Assembly: GCA_030849065.1 (NCBI GenBank)
Contig: JASAON010001616.1
Span: 37,382-101,381, forward strand
DNA from: Jaenimonas drosophilae
Lineage: Eukaryota; Euglenozoa; Kinetoplastea; Trypanosomatida; Trypanosomatidae
Direction of reading: 5' to 3'
Length of the DNA stretch: 64,000 bases
Part shown: piece after piece, positions 27,720 to 37,562 of the stretch
How the letters are laid out: each line of letters opens with the position of its first letter
How positions within the stretch are numbered: position 1 is the first letter of the stretch
Translations under genes and position numbers: made by a program
Notes under the pieces: generated by a model
The model's database searches: none
Told to the model about the DNA's origin: nothing
What the model saw: only the letters and a program-made list of their open reading frames with translations

Positions 27720-29735
27720 CTAGGGGTACTGCGTTAGGGGCTTGAGTTGGATAGACTCGGGAAAGCGTGATGGGGCCTTCGTGTCTTCAGTGCGACAATA
27801 TTCCGCGCTCGCCTTTCCCGCCTCAAAACCACGTGACACGGAGGCCAGTGGCTTGAAACTGAGACTTTCATGCATTACGTGGCGCTGCAATTGTCGTAGT
27901 ACTGCTGTGGCTTCAGTACTAAACAACATACTCTTCTGCAACACATAGGACTGCATGAGACTAGTGCACTGGCGCAGCATCACTTCCATCACATGCAAAT
28001 GATGGGTGCATGTGAAGCCCAACCGTTGCGTCAGAACGATTTCACTGAGCTCATTGGTGAGGACTTCTAGCTTAGCCACCTGACGGGTGGCGGTGCGCAG
28101 GGCGATCTCTGCATCTGAACGTCGGCGGGTTTCATCTGCCAGCTGCTTACGTAACACACTAACCTCATCATCCTTTTGCACCACCATGGCCCCACAATCA
28201 CCATGATCCGCGCAAGGAACGACTACACGATTGCTGTAGTAATCAAGGAGTGTTTGAGGTGGATTGTCGCTGACAGCACCTTCCGTGCGGGAGCTTCGCT
28301 TGCTCTCTTCCTCCTTCAACCCTCCGTCAGCGGAATGTGGCGGCGCATCCACCCGCGAGCCATGACGACGATGGGTGGACCCCAACTTCTGCTCCAAAAC
28401 ATCAAACAACGGAGATGTAGAGGCAGCCTGTGCGTACTGACTGCCGCTTGTGCACGTGAGGAGCTCCGCAGCCGAGACGCCAACACTCTTTGGAGCTCTC
28501 TCCTTCGCAGTGGGTTCGTTGCCGTCAACGGAGCGATTCTGACTTTCCTCAACCCAGTCATTCTGCACATTCGTGCAGTGCTCTGAGTTGCCGCTTTCAA
28601 CGCGGGCAGTGTTTTTGGAGAATTTTCCTGTGCTAGCGGCCCTCAATGGTGGTGAAGATGATATGGCGGTGACGGTGTTGGAAGTCGGAGGAGTTTCATT
28701 GTGTGTGTTTACTAACCGATCAATTCTCGCACTCTCTTCAAGGAATAGATACCGCTCCAAGGAGGACATGGAGCACACGTCAGTTGTTGGCTTGGCAGAG
28801 CCACAACCTCGACCGGTGTTGGTGCAGCCAAGAAGTACCTTCTCAGATGCATCATTGGTCAAGATAGAATCAATATACTTCTGCAGCTCTAGCGCAGTTT
28901 GCATCTGTAATGATGGAATTAGTTCAAAAAGGGAAGAGGAGGAGGTGACAGCACGTCGAGCAAGCCCTTCGTGCAACTCTTCTGGCGGATACCGATGTGC
29001 TGTATGTACGCCTGCGTGGCTCTTGAGAACATCAAACTCAGAGGAGCGGATGAGACGTTGTGCGAGTAGATCCAACAACATCTTGTACTCCCTCAGATGG
29101 TTAACGAACCATCGTGTGCGGCGCTTTAATGCTGGTGTTCGTCGGGCTCGCTGCAGAACAAGTTCTGAGGTAGGCTGAGCTCTCATTGAGGGTGATTGAA
29201 GACTCCCGGGGAGAGGGGCCTCCGGGGAATCTACGGAATCCAGTGCGTTGGCGCAAACGATACAGAGGGTAAGTGCACTGAGTGCTGCTCTGAGAGGAGC
29301 AGATGACTCCCCCTCAATGTTAGAACTACTGAAGAAGAGAGCTGGCGCGTTGGGCCAGCCCCCAGGGCCTTCATGGCAAGGAGCCTCACACAGCCAGCAA
29401 TAGTACAAGAGAGACGAATGCTTCTGTGGTGCGTGCAACGGCTCTGCTATATTTCCTCTTTCCATACCCGATGCCGATCCATGAAAGAAAAAAGATGCAA
29501 GAGGTGGGACGTTGTGTGTGGTTGGAGTCCTTGCCGCCATCAACGGGGTGTACTCCATGGACTGACGTGCCTGCAGTCCTCCTTGAGGACCGATGCTCTC
29601 AATGGTGGATGAACGGCTAGGTACAGATATATTTACCGGGGAGCTCACAACATCGATGCCGCAGCTGTCAGCTGACTGACTGCACCGGTCGTTGGCCCGC
29701 GTCCATGAGGTCTGCCGAGGATCGCGGCTGCTCAT
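27720..29735 (-). CDS. Hypothetical protein with paired CxxC motifs and C-terminal coiled coil
   Basis: This 671-residue protein is not recognised. After a Ser/Thr-rich N-terminus, two CxxC pairs occur: C-W-L-C near 112 and C-I-V-C near 158. Together they could bind one zinc ion. The spacing of about 42 residues is filled by a Gly/Pro/Ser linker. Basic sequence (R-T-P-A-L-K-R-R-T-R-W) and helices follow. A long polar, Ser-rich section lies at about 330-500. A coiled coil occupies about 520-580 (V-S-V-L-R-K-Q-L-A-D-E), followed by a helical H/L/M-rich region. The ATG at 29735 follows the normal pattern. A cytoskeletal or regulatory role is possible but unsupported. Confidence 0.8.
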   Translation of the reverse strand: MSSRDPRQTSWTRANDRCSQSADSCGIDVVSSPVNISVPSRSSTIESIGPQGGLQARQSMEYTPLMAARTPTTHNVPPLASFFFHGSASGMERGNIAEPLHAPQKHSSLLYYCWLCEAPCHEGPGGWPNAPALFFSSSNIEGESSAPLRAALSALTLCIVCANALDSVDSPEAPLPGSLQSPSMRAQPTSELVLQRARRTPALKRRTRWFVNHLREYKMLLDLLAQRLIRSSEFDVLKSHAGVHTAHRYPPEELHEGLARRAVTSSSSLFELIPSLQMQTALELQKYIDSILTNDASEKVLLGCTNTGRGCGSAKPTTDVCSMSSLERYLFLEESARIDRLVNTHNETPPTSNTVTAISSSPPLRAASTGKFSKNTARVESGNSEHCTNVQNDWVEESQNRSVDGNEPTAKERAPKSVGVSAAELLTCTSGSQYAQAASTSPLFDVLEQKLGSTHRRHGSRVDAPPHSADGGLKEEESKRSSRTEGAVSDNPPQTLLDYYSNRVVVPCADHGDCGAMVVQKDDEVSVLRKQLADETRRRSDAEIALRTATRQVAKLEVLTNELSEIVLTQRLGFTCTHHLHVMEVMLRQCTSLMQSYVLQKSMLFSTEATAVLRQLQRHVMHESLSFKPLASVSRGFEAGKASAEYCRTEDTKAPSRFPESIQLKPLTQYP

Positions 29736-32647
29736 CTAGATCCTCTAGATACGCACGGAATTGCTAATTGTGAGTAAAGTAGATAAGTGAAAGGGTGAAA
29801 GGAGAGAGAGAGAGCCATTTTCCACGAGGCACCGGTTCCCACACAAACGACTTCACTGTGTGATGTGTAGATACGCCAGGTTCAAATAACAGACTCCGTT
29901 ACAAAAGGACATGTACAGCGGTCCGCTTCTTATGCCGGATGTGTGTTGGAAATTGACGAGGGGATGAACGGGGTGGAGTGAGCGGGAAATAAAACAAACG
30001 TAATGCAGCCCCCTCATCGCAACTTTCGGCTTCCAAAACTGCCGCATCTTCGTCCATCTCTCTTGGACCAGTGGTGTTGATTGTACCTGCACTCCGTGAA
30101 TGAATCAGCCAGGGGGTGAAATGCTTGCGATGCCCACCTCACCCATGGCAGGAAACATCAAGAGTGTCAATCCCGCGTCGATATGTTCGCGGTGCAAATG
30201 AATAGAAGCAAAAACAACAACCGGCACATGTGTGTGAGAGACGGCGTGGTGGACGGGTACACTCATCCCGTTATGAGGGAGAGCTGGCAGTCCGTCTCAA
30301 CGCCATCTCAGCGCGTGAGAGGAGTCAAACACGGCTGCGCCACACCAGCAAAATAACAACAACCACAGAGAATGAAGGGAAAAGAGTGCCATACAACGGG
30401 AGGGGTGGAGAGAGGGGAGAGAGGAGAGGGGAAAATAAAAAAGAACCAACGAACACCACAAAAAGAGAGAGACACACTACCAACCGAGACACAGGTGGAG
30501 GGAGGCACTGCCCTCACAAACAGAAAAAAAAAAACAGAGCAAACAAATGAAAACCCACATACACCACGTCATATATCACAAGCCCAACGTGGTGTTGCTA
30601 TGCAGGGAAGAGAGGCATTTTTACGGTTTATTCTCGGCATACAACCAGCCGCAGTCATGGGAGGAGAGGGGTAGTGTGCGAGATATACGCAAAAGCACCA
30701 ACAAACAGGTGGGAGAGTAGTCTGTGTGTATCTATTCATCTCAGCGAATGCATGGACAGAAAGGGGATGCATGTCTCCGAACTCGAGAAAGTTGGATGGA
30801 ATACGGTTAGGGGATGTAATGTGGAGGGAGTTGGAGATCTGAAAAGCCATCAGGTGCTAAAACATAGCAACAGAGCGCGGCCTTCGTCCAGTGTGCAAAC
30901 GTATCAAATTGTTGGTTACAGGAACATGAAAATGGAAGTGAGGCCAACATGCAGCAAAGCAACCAAATTGTTGGCCACAGGTCGGTTCTGTTCTCATGCT
31001 CTTCTTGCAGCAGAGAAAGGCTCACTGCTCAATACTTCACTATTTTCTTCTGAGAATCAGATTTTGAGGAATGTTGTTCCAACCAGAGCTGCACCCGGAA
31101 CACCTCCAGATCAACAACATTGTTCCTTTCATGACCGATGCATTGCGCTCGATGCTCATCACATGATATCATCGAAAGTCTACCCATCCTCTTTCACGCG
31201 GCTCGTTCGAACGAAGCAGAGTGTTGTGTGAGCAGCCATCCAAACAGCATCCGCGCAGACGTCACGTGTGGGAAACTTGGATCACGGCAAACTCACGTAA
31301 AGACAGAGAGGACACAAACCAAGCGCAACAGCAAAGCAAACAAACAAGCAAGATGAAAGGGGGGTGAATCATAGGAGAACACGAGAAAAACAAAACGAAA
31401 TCGCACAAAAAAAAAACGGATCCCAACACAAGAAGAGGTGCCGCGAGATCCCTGAAAAGGTGAAGATCCCACGCAACTACACAGACTTGTTTTCCTTGTT
31501 TTTATTCAGTAGGTTAGTTCGTGGAATTCGACACGCGCGAAACACACCACGTAGAGAAAAAAAAAAAGTCGTGGAGTTCACGTGTTGTTGAGCACTATCT
31601 GCTCGCAGAGTGGAAGGGTTCACAGAACCTGGCTTCCATCATGGGGCACCAATCCCAAAGAATTGTAGTGGCATCAAATCTCAACGTCAACATGAAAAAA
31701 AAAAGGGCATGAACAGCACTGGATGAGAAGATGGGCAAGACATGTGCAGCCAAGGGAAGTGAATGGAAGCAAAGCAGCAGCCAGCTGCAGCTCTACAGCC
31801 TCAATCATCCTCAAAACAGTAAGAAAGAGAAATGAAAGCCGTCCCTCAAACTAATTGCGTGGCCCAACGCGTGGTCAATGTATCAGTGTACATGAGGGTG
31901 CTGTCACCCAGTGCCATAAATCCAGAAGTGAAGCAAGAACTTCCATTATGATTTTTTTTGTTGCTCACTCCCTACTTCTTCCTGTTCACCATCAAGAGTG
32001 AGGATTTGCGGGTCGATGCGGGGAAGACTAGCTGCCCAACACGAAGTGCTGGTAGTGGCGGTCGTTTTGGAGGAGGTGAGTAGGTTGGGGGTTGCGGAGC
32101 ACATGAAAAAAAGGATTGAGAGGGAAGCACTCGCAGCTGCACCTACAACGATCCAACAAAGAAATACAAAACACATGAAACAAAAGCAAACGTCAAACCA
32201 CATGGAACCACATAGAAATGGGGAGGAAAATAGGCATCAATAGATCTCACAGAATGTAGTGAAGAGGGGGAGGAGAAGTGTGACGCATTGGGTGGATGGA
32301 CGGGAAGCGTTGCTATTAAGAGTCACATCATTTTTGTCCAGGTATCGTCCACCGCACCTGCATCAGTTGGTCCTCCCCCCCTTTCCTCACGATGCTTGTT
32401 CGAGAAGGAGGGATAAAGTGGGATGCTGAGCGTACAGGGGCAGGATTGGGAAGTGAGGCGGCGTGAGTGAGTGGGAGAACACGGTCGAGAGAGTGCAGCA
32501 GTCAGCACGTATATACTTCGTATATATACTTCCACATTTGATAAAGGTATTTTGTGGTGGGAAGGTGTTGGTTGTTGGGAGGCCAAAAAAAAGAGACCCG
32601 ACGGAGTGAGTTGAGAGGGGGATATCCACTGTGCCCATGAGGGCCCA
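29736..32647. other. Spacer of 2.9 kb without recognisable genes
   Basis: This region lies downstream of the CLK-type kinase on the transcribed strand. It is rich in A-runs on the plus strand (about 30524-30534, 31407-31416, 31557-31567 and 31695-31704), so the transcript would carry several U-runs. A purine-rich stretch lies near 30400-30440. Near 32511-32535 there is a short TA-rich direct repeat of the type cgtatata-ctt. The longest frame, 30674-31231 on the plus strand, starts at GTG, is on the wrong strand and has no domain. I interpret the region as a long kinase 3' UTR plus the 5' region of the next gene. Confidence 0.5.
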
Positions 32648-35600
32648 TCACCGGGTTCGGGTCACACCACCAGGACGAGGGGCGCTCCCTTTGGGCTTCG
32701 CACCGGACGTCGCGTTGCGTGCGCGTGAGGAAGTGAGCCCGTTTTGAGATTGGTCGAGGGGGCTGCGGTTGTCTCCACTGTTGTTGTTCATGAGCTTCCC
32801 TACAGTGGTACCAACATCACCGCTACTGGTGGCTCCCTTCTTGTTTCGTCCGTCTGCGGGAGACCCTGGTGGAGTGTAAGGGTTTGCCTCTGGAGTGCTC
32901 ATTCGCCCAGCCACCTCAATCTTCCTGCCAGTGGGGGAGCCCATGGAATGACTCAGTGACGACGGCTGGTTAGCAGAGCGCCGTGCCCACACCTTTGCAG
33001 CGGGGTTGGGTTGGGTCGAAACTGGATCATCTCCCGATCGTGGCGTTGTTGCACTTTTGCTGATGCGAGCAGATGGAGAAATGATCTTCATGGAGGGGGA
33101 GTGGGGGGTGGGGCTGTCATTAAACCGCCGCTCCATCGGATCGACGGGAGGACTGAGAATACGTGTTGGGGTAGGCGGAGGTAACACAGTGCCGCTGCTG
33201 GGAATGTGGTGGTTGACGGGGATGACTTCGTTTGAGGTTGTTTGGCCCACCTCCCCTCGTTGTGAGGTGTTCAGTGGGGGGCACTTCAGATGATTGACAC
33301 CTCCGTCGGCAGAACGCAGGGTGGCGTTGCGAGAGGTTGGCCGCGGCAGGGCATTGATGGGAAGGCGGGAGGACTCCTCCTGCTGTGAGGTGGAGAGGTG
33401 CGCAAGTCCACTGTTCATGCCTCCCCTGTTGGCTGTCCACGCATGACCAGAGGTGGCACCATACTCTTCCCGATCTGCATGTGGGGGCTTTGCCACAACT
33501 GTATCAGGCACGGCAGACCGGCTGACGACTTTCACCACGCGCTGGGCGGGGAGAATATCATCCGGGGTGGGGGCACGTGCATCTGAGAGGTTGCTCACCT
33601 TGCGTGACATTGGCGATGAGGCAGTTGGTCCCTTCAGCGACGACTCTGAGAGATCTTTGGGGGTGAGGTTAGCATGGAGGAGGCTGGGAACAGGGGTAGG
33701 CTTCGCCAGAGAGAGGTTACGTAGTGAGTCTGCCTGTACAGTGCTTTTTGATGGTGAATGGTTGCGAAACTTGGGGGAGGAGTAGCAGGAGGACAGGGTG
33801 GGGGAGGCTGCCCCGGGGCGACGGCGGCTTGGACTGAGGGTGTCCAAGTTGGATGGTGTGAAGACGGAAAATGCGCTTCCGGCTTCAGAACGAGGGCTAT
33901 GATAGCCAGAGGAGGCCGCTGAAGTACGTCGTAACACGTCATCGCTGGAAGCTTCTACATCTGACATGGAGTGTACATGGGTATTTCCCAACGGAGGGCG
34001 ATCGAGCTTGATGCTTACCTTCTGCGAGCCCAAGCCGTTCTTCTCGCGGCCCATGGTAATCGGCGATGGCTGGGGGAGGGAGGGGGGAGGAAGGGGTAGG
34101 TCTCGTGACAGGAGGCTGTCTCCACTGATAGCTGACGGTCTGTTGGTTGTGGAAGCCTTACGTGTGGCTGTTACGACTGTTGGAGTGGCCAAGTGCTGCC
34201 GGTGGACATCACCCAATGGGTGAGCACCGTACAAGGGAGAGGACTCCATCTTGCGCGGTGGGTGGAGAGGAGTAGAGGCAGACACAGAGACGGAAAGTGA
34301 TGGTTTGAAAATGCTATCCACCTTGTGAAGTTCACCCTCTCCCAAATCATCTGGAGCCGTTGCGGAGTAGACCATGGGAGAGGAAGTGCTGGCAGAGTTC
34401 CCACTGTTCTTTAGGGAAAGCGGCCGATCATAAACCTTGCTAGTTTTGAGTTTCGGTGTGATAGGCTTCACCACCTTCTTCTTGTCATCACGGGATGGAG
34501 AAGGAGTCTCTACCTTGGATGATCCGTTGTTCTGGCTCTGGCTCTGGTTTTGGCTCTGACTCTGCAGCTCATCGTATCGCTTGCCGCCTACAAGGACGGG
34601 TGAGCCCGCAGCACCGGCGTTGGATGAAGTGGTGGAGCTGCTTCGCAGAGTACGGTAGACTCCACGCGTGGAAGACTTTCGCTGCTGTGCAGCGCGCTCG
34701 GCCTCGCGTTCTGATCGAACCGTCGCAAAAATGGGGTGGTCCAGGAGGTCCTTGGAGGTTGCGCGCTTGTCAGGCTCCAGCACAAGCATTGCTTGCAGGA
34801 GGTTGTAGAGCTCTTTATCAGTGTGGCACATATCCTTGATGGGGGTACTACGGCACTTGCCAGAGCGGATCAGTTCAGATGTTGTGAGGAAGTCACCACG
34901 GCTGTTGAAGTACTTGGCTGAATACTTGGAGTGCTTCGTCAGATATGACGGCAGCCGACCAATGCGGCGTTCCATCAGTTGAAGGTGGGTGACGTCATCG
35001 CGGACCTCAAAGAGTCGATGCCCAAAGGCAACCTCGTACACAATGCAGCCCATACTCCATATATCAGCCGCGTAGTGCCACTTGTTGCCCATCACCACCT
35101 CTGGTGCTCGGTACGGTCGGGTGCTAATGAGATCACTGTCCAGCTTATCCAAGTTCCACTGTGAAGCGCTGCCAAAATCACAAATAATCCAACTCGAGCC
35201 AAGTTGAGGGCCTTTGATAGAGACGCTGTTGAAACTGGAATGACGGCCATAGGGACTGCTCAACGCATCAATGCTGGTGCGTGCGGTATTGACCTTCCCG
35301 GTACTTACGGGGTCGTTGGCCAGAAGGATGTTTTCGGGCTTCAAATCTGTATGTACCATTGTGCATTCAAAGTGGATAAAACTCAGCGTTTCCAGGATGT
35401 CGAAGGTAAACTCAACAAGTTTCTCACGGGTGAGGGCTCCATTGCGAATACCGAACTTCCTGCTCCGTAGCGACGGCCCATAGATTGGCATGATAAAGAC
35501 GGGCGACTCCTGATAGTCAAATGTTTCAATCAGCTTGATGACGCGTGCATTGGCATCCTTTGTACCCAAGATGCGAAGCATCTTTCGCTCAAATGCTGCA

Positions 35601-35794
35601 TCATGTTTGTACTCCTTCTTGAGTATCTTAATTGCCAGTGGTGCCGCCTTTCGCTTTTCCTGTGGCAGATCGAGGTCATAGCAACGGTACACTTTGGAGA
35701 AGTTACCACAGCCGATTTCCTCCTGAATTTGATAGCGTCCTTTAATCACATCGCCTTCACGAACGATCAGGTGCTCACCCTTGGATTGAGACAT
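32648..35794 (-). CDS. CLK/LAMMER-type dual-specificity protein kinase with long disordered tail
   Basis: The protein has 1048 residues. The kinase domain spans roughly residues 20-365: I-G-C-G-N-F-S-K-V (glycine loop), A-I-K-I-L (catalytic Lys), H-T-D-L-K-P-E-N (catalytic loop), C-D-F-G-S-A and S-T-R-P-Y-R-A-P-E. H-T-D in place of H-R-D, and the segment T-H-L-Q-L-M-E-R-R-I-G-R-L-P, which corresponds to the E-H-L-A-M-M-E-R-I motif, mark the CLK/LAMMER group of the CMGC kinases. A Ser-rich insert lies between the catalytic loop and the DFG. The remaining 680 residues are Ser/Pro/Arg-rich and low in complexity with many S-P sites. CLKs phosphorylate SR-type splicing factors; in trypanosomes some CLK-like kinases act at the kinetochore (KKT10/19). 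Which of these this is cannot be decided. Confidence 0.9.
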   Translation of the reverse strand: MSQSKGEHLIVREGDVIKGRYQIQEEIGCGNFSKVYRCYDLDLPQEKRKAAPLAIKILKKEYKHDAAFERKMLRILGTKDANARVIKLIETFDYQESPVFIMPIYGPSLRSRKFGIRNGALTREKLVEFTFDILETLSFIHFECTMVHTDLKPENILLANDPVSTGKVNTARTSIDALSSPYGRHSSFNSVSIKGPQLGSSWIICDFGSASQWNLDKLDSDLISTRPYRAPEVVMGNKWHYAADIWSMGCIVYEVAFGHRLFEVRDDVTHLQLMERRIGRLPSYLTKHSKYSAKYFNSRGDFLTTSELIRSGKCRSTPIKDMCHTDKELYNLLQAMLVLEPDKRATSKDLLDHPIFATVRSEREAERAAQQRKSSTRGVYRTLRSSSTTSSNAGAAGSPVLVGGKRYDELQSQSQNQSQSQNNGSSKVETPSPSRDDKKKVVKPITPKLKTSKVYDRPLSLKNSGNSASTSSPMVYSATAPDDLGEGELHKVDSIFKPSLSVSVSASTPLHPPRKMESSPLYGAHPLGDVHRQHLATPTVVTATRKASTTNRPSAISGDSLLSRDLPLPPPSLPQPSPITMGREKNGLGSQKVSIKLDRPPLGNTHVHSMSDVEASSDDVLRRTSAASSGYHSPRSEAGSAFSVFTPSNLDTLSPSRRRPGAASPTLSSCYSSPKFRNHSPSKSTVQADSLRNLSLAKPTPVPSLLHANLTPKDLSESSLKGPTASSPMSRKVSNLSDARAPTPDDILPAQRVVKVVSRSAVPDTVVAKPPHADREEYGATSGHAWTANRGGMNSGLAHLSTSQQEESSRLPINALPRPTSRNATLRSADGGVNHLKCPPLNTSQRGEVGQTTSNEVIPVNHHIPSSGTVLPPPTPTRILSPPVDPMERRFNDSPTPHSPSMKIISPSARISKSATTPRSGDDPVSTQPNPAAKVWARRSANQPSSLSHSMGSPTGRKIEVAGRMSTPEANPYTPPGSPADGRNKKGATSSGDVGTTVGKLMNNNSGDNRSPLDQSQNGLTSSRARNATSGAKPKGSAPRPGGVTRTR

Positions 35795-37562
35795 TGTCAG
35801 GACAAATCACTCAGACACAGCGATCGTGGAAAGATTGAAAAGCTGTGCTTTGAGCAACGTGCAAATTGAAGACCCCACAGAAAAGAAAAGTAATATCAGG
35901 AAATTTATATCGAAACCACCCAGGCAACAATGTATGAAGGTGGTACGGAAGTCGTGGGAGCTTCGAGGAGTGCGACGCGAGTGACGAAGATCTGGCGATT
36001 TGAGAGATACGTGCCGAAAAGATACGACCGATCCAAGAATGAAAACTTCTCCGTGTGTGGAGGGAAAAACAAGAAGATGCACAGCAACCGGATCAATCAG
36101 TGTCACGGATAGATCTGACACACCCAGCACGCACCACGAAATCCGTCTACACGAGTCAACGTGCGCTCGATTCAGATGGCGAGTTACTGTAGTGGGCAGC
36201 TATGTTCCAGTGCTTATGAACTCTTTCTTTGCTTTCCCCTATATATCCACGACACGAGCGCACTCACCACTTTTATGATGTCCTAGCGTGAGAAGGATAT
36301 CCACGAAGGTGCTACTGTGAAATCAACGTAAGCAAAAAGAGACTCACGGCAGCAGAAGAGCAAGTCGGGTTAGATGGGCAGTCTTTCCTAACAGCAACTA
36401 CTGGCAGTAAATACAGTTTGCAAGGTTTGATGACCAGCTTCCCCTTACGTGTGGCAACTCAACGGTCACCAGCACAGAGATGAGATGGGATGGAGGCCGA
36501 ACAGTAGCTACCTTTGTCACACGGTAGGTATTGTACCGTTCAGATGTGGATCAAGTTGCCTCTTCTAGTGAAGACAGGCAGTGCACTCAAAACCCACAGG
36601 TAGTTGACTCAACCAGCTGGGAACAGCTGCACAATGTTTGAAAAACGGAAGAAGAAACACGCGCAGAGCAAGGGAGTGGATATGCGTGGTTCTGTGAAAA
36701 GTGGTCTCCTTTGCACAGATCCAAGCCAGCAGAGTGAGAATACTAAGTCGGCAGTCAGTCACGGGCGGGAAACTCTCAACACACAGCTGCGGCAATCGTA
36801 TCGTGAGTTGGAGGGTCCAGTGTCGAGGGGAGAAAACAAAATGAGTGTAATCAAACAAAGTTACAGCTACAGAGGAGATACTTCTCTATATTGATGTGTG
36901 GTAATACAGGGAGAGAGTTGACTCGTTCTATTGTACTCCTGCTGCACTACAGCATATAAAAATGGTACGAATACCTAGGAAATGAAACAAGATGGCGTGT
37001 TGTTACCTACTCAGATAGTCAAGCGACGTAAAGAAGAAGAAGGAGCAAAGGAGAAACATCAAGAAAACCGACCCCTTCGCCGTGGCACATCACAGGAAGG
37101 CTAGTAATCCTTACGTCCCAACACGGAAAGTGAGACTCCATTGGAGGCTTTTCTGCAAATGTGGCTCTTTTGAACAGAATCGGCCGAGTCTGATGCTGTT
37201 AATGCAAAACAAGAACGAAGACTGAGACCCCTAGATGGATATAGCGAGGGTACAAAGGGAGATGAAAAGAAATGCGACACATGTCACCGCACACGCACTT
37301 TCAGTGGCATCAATCAATGAAACAATCAATCCAGCCCAGCGGACCCATTCTCTGGAAAGGTGAATGGCAGCTCCTTGTCGTAACCACCATCAAAAGTCAA
37401 ACGGGAGAACGGCATACGCAGGGAGGAGAAAGAAGCGTGAGAGTCACACACGGTTCACCCGTGCTCAACATCTGAAAAATCAGGATCATTAACAAACAGA
37501 CCATCACCACTCAGCACTAATTAGTGGAGAAGTGTCTCTTTCCTCCAATCGGCACATCGATC
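35795..37562. other. Intergenic spacer, 1.77 kb, 3' of PEPCK copy 1
   Basis: This spacer carries the 3' UTR of PEPCK copy 1 and the 5' region of the CLK gene. It shows no obvious similarity to the spacer 3' of copy 2. No gene or RNA was recognised; frames such as 36604-36894 look random. Confidence 0.5.

Noticed and set aside
30674..31231. Plus-strand frame of 185 codons
   Set aside because: It opens at GTG, runs against the array and has no domain or compositional sign of a gene.
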